64,000 nucleotides of DNA, taken from contig CAUYUJ010016905.1 of the NCBI GenBank assembly GCA_963575745.1, positions 108,501 to 172,500 of the forward strand, in the 5' to 3' direction. The translations under genes were made by a program, and so were the position numbers. Shown in pieces: positions 63,578 to 64,000 of the stretch. The DNA is from Prorocentrum cordatum (taxonomy: Eukaryota; Sar; Dinophyceae; Prorocentrales; Prorocentraceae). The notes under the pieces are model-generated. The model did not search any database and was not told where the DNA came from. It worked only from the letters and a program-made list of their open reading frames with translations. How positions within the stretch are numbered: position 1 is the stretch's first letter; every line of letters begins with the position of its first letter.

Positions 63578-64000
63578 ATCCCACCCACCCACCCGCAACT
63601 TGGTTTGCAAAACCCATGCGGCGGCGATTGCGATGAATGCATGGTATTTGTTGGTGCATCTCTGCGGCCGCGCTGGCCCGCGCATGCTCGTGCTCGCAGC
63701 GGCCGACTAGTTTGGCGCGACCGACGCGGCCGCGGTGGCGCTGGCCGCTGGGCACATCCCAGCGGGCACTTCACTGCGAGTCGGCGACTTGGGCTGGCGC
63801 GGTACCATGGCAACGTCGCCAAAGGTAGACACGATGATGGTAGTAGCGGTGTTGGTGACAATGATGGCAGCGGCGACGGCACGGCCAGTGACAGCGCCGA
63901 TGCTGCTCATGCCAACGACGATGACGGCGTCCTCGCGTCGGCGGTGAAGGCTTACATGGAGTTCGACGTGCGCGCGCGGCCGGCGCGCGAGTGGCCCGCA
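63578..64000. other. Start of a fifth satellite unit, then sequence with no supported gene
   Basis: 63578-63625 repeats CATCCCACCCACCCACCCGC and GGTTTGCAAAACCCATGC. Beyond that, both-strand Ala/Arg frames are open, but no family is recognised and the end is cut by the window. Confidence 0.4.

Noticed and set aside
57536-63625. CRISPR array or origin-like direct repeats
   Set aside because: Units are 1.4-1.6 kb with internal microsatellites in a eukaryotic genome; no short regular repeat-spacer pattern.

Overview
This window comes from a nuclear genome of a dinoflagellate. The strongest evidence is an exact genomic copy of the 22-nt dinoflagellate spliced leader (DinoSL; 5512-5533, minus strand), plus degenerate or nested leader copies at 25964-26006, 8915-8980 and 51444-51480. 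Other evidence is remnants of a tandem-unit chlorophyll a-c light-harvesting (LHC) gene, dense non-LTR retrotransposons, and large amounts of GC-rich microsatellite and satellite DNA. I cannot assign the genus. No rRNA, tRNA, prokaryotic operon or CRISPR was seen.

Layout. 1-5533 (minus): non-LTR element 1 (E1) with ORF1 and an endonuclease-RT ORF2, starting at an intact DinoSL and running off the left edge. 5.5-9.0 kb (minus): three decayed LHC units, the longest headed by four tandem leader tails. 9.0-19.5 kb: dispersed repeat A (two copies about 4 kb apart), minisatellites, degenerate AAGATGGC/CCAAGAGGCC repeats, and a 1.78-kb tandem duplication. 19530-26007 (minus): E2, a complete but decayed element inserted into the second duplicate and flanked by a target-site duplication. 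The interrupted duplicate resumes at 26022. 26.3-31 kb: low gene content, one unrecognised minus-strand ORF, and two foldback repeats. 31.0-33.23 kb (minus): E3, the 3' part of an RNase H-bearing element. 33.2-41.08 kb (plus): E4, with an ORF1 carrying an OTU-type cysteine protease (split by a frameshift) and an intact 1329-codon ORF2. 41.08-46.06 kb (minus): E5. 46.06-51.48 kb (minus): E6, head-to-tail with E5 across a (TC)n tract. 53.3-53.95 kb (minus): the 3' end of an ankyrin-repeat gene. 54-55.7 kb: trinucleotide microsatellites. 55590-57179 (minus): a 529-aa unknown protein. 57.5-63.6 kb: four 1.4-1.6-kb satellite units with (GAC)n blocks and conserved hairpin modules.

Three retrotransposon families can be separated. 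E1 and E6 have a coiled-coil ORF1, an EEP endonuclease, an RT with ADD at motif C, and a C-terminal Cys/His motif; no RNase H was seen. E2, E3 and E5 have a coiled-coil N-terminus, EEP, RT (WVGD in E2, WFDD in E5), RNase H and a C-terminal zinc finger. E4 has an OTU-bearing ORF1 and an ORF2 with EEP, RT (YLDD), zf-RVT and RNase H. The main biological theme is that trans-spliced RNAs, of retroelements and of at least one LHC gene, appear to have been reverse-transcribed and reinserted. Leader sequences were carried into the genome and then shortened and stacked by repeated rounds. Pyrimidine-rich microsatellites next to some elements may act as trans-splice acceptors; that last point is inference.
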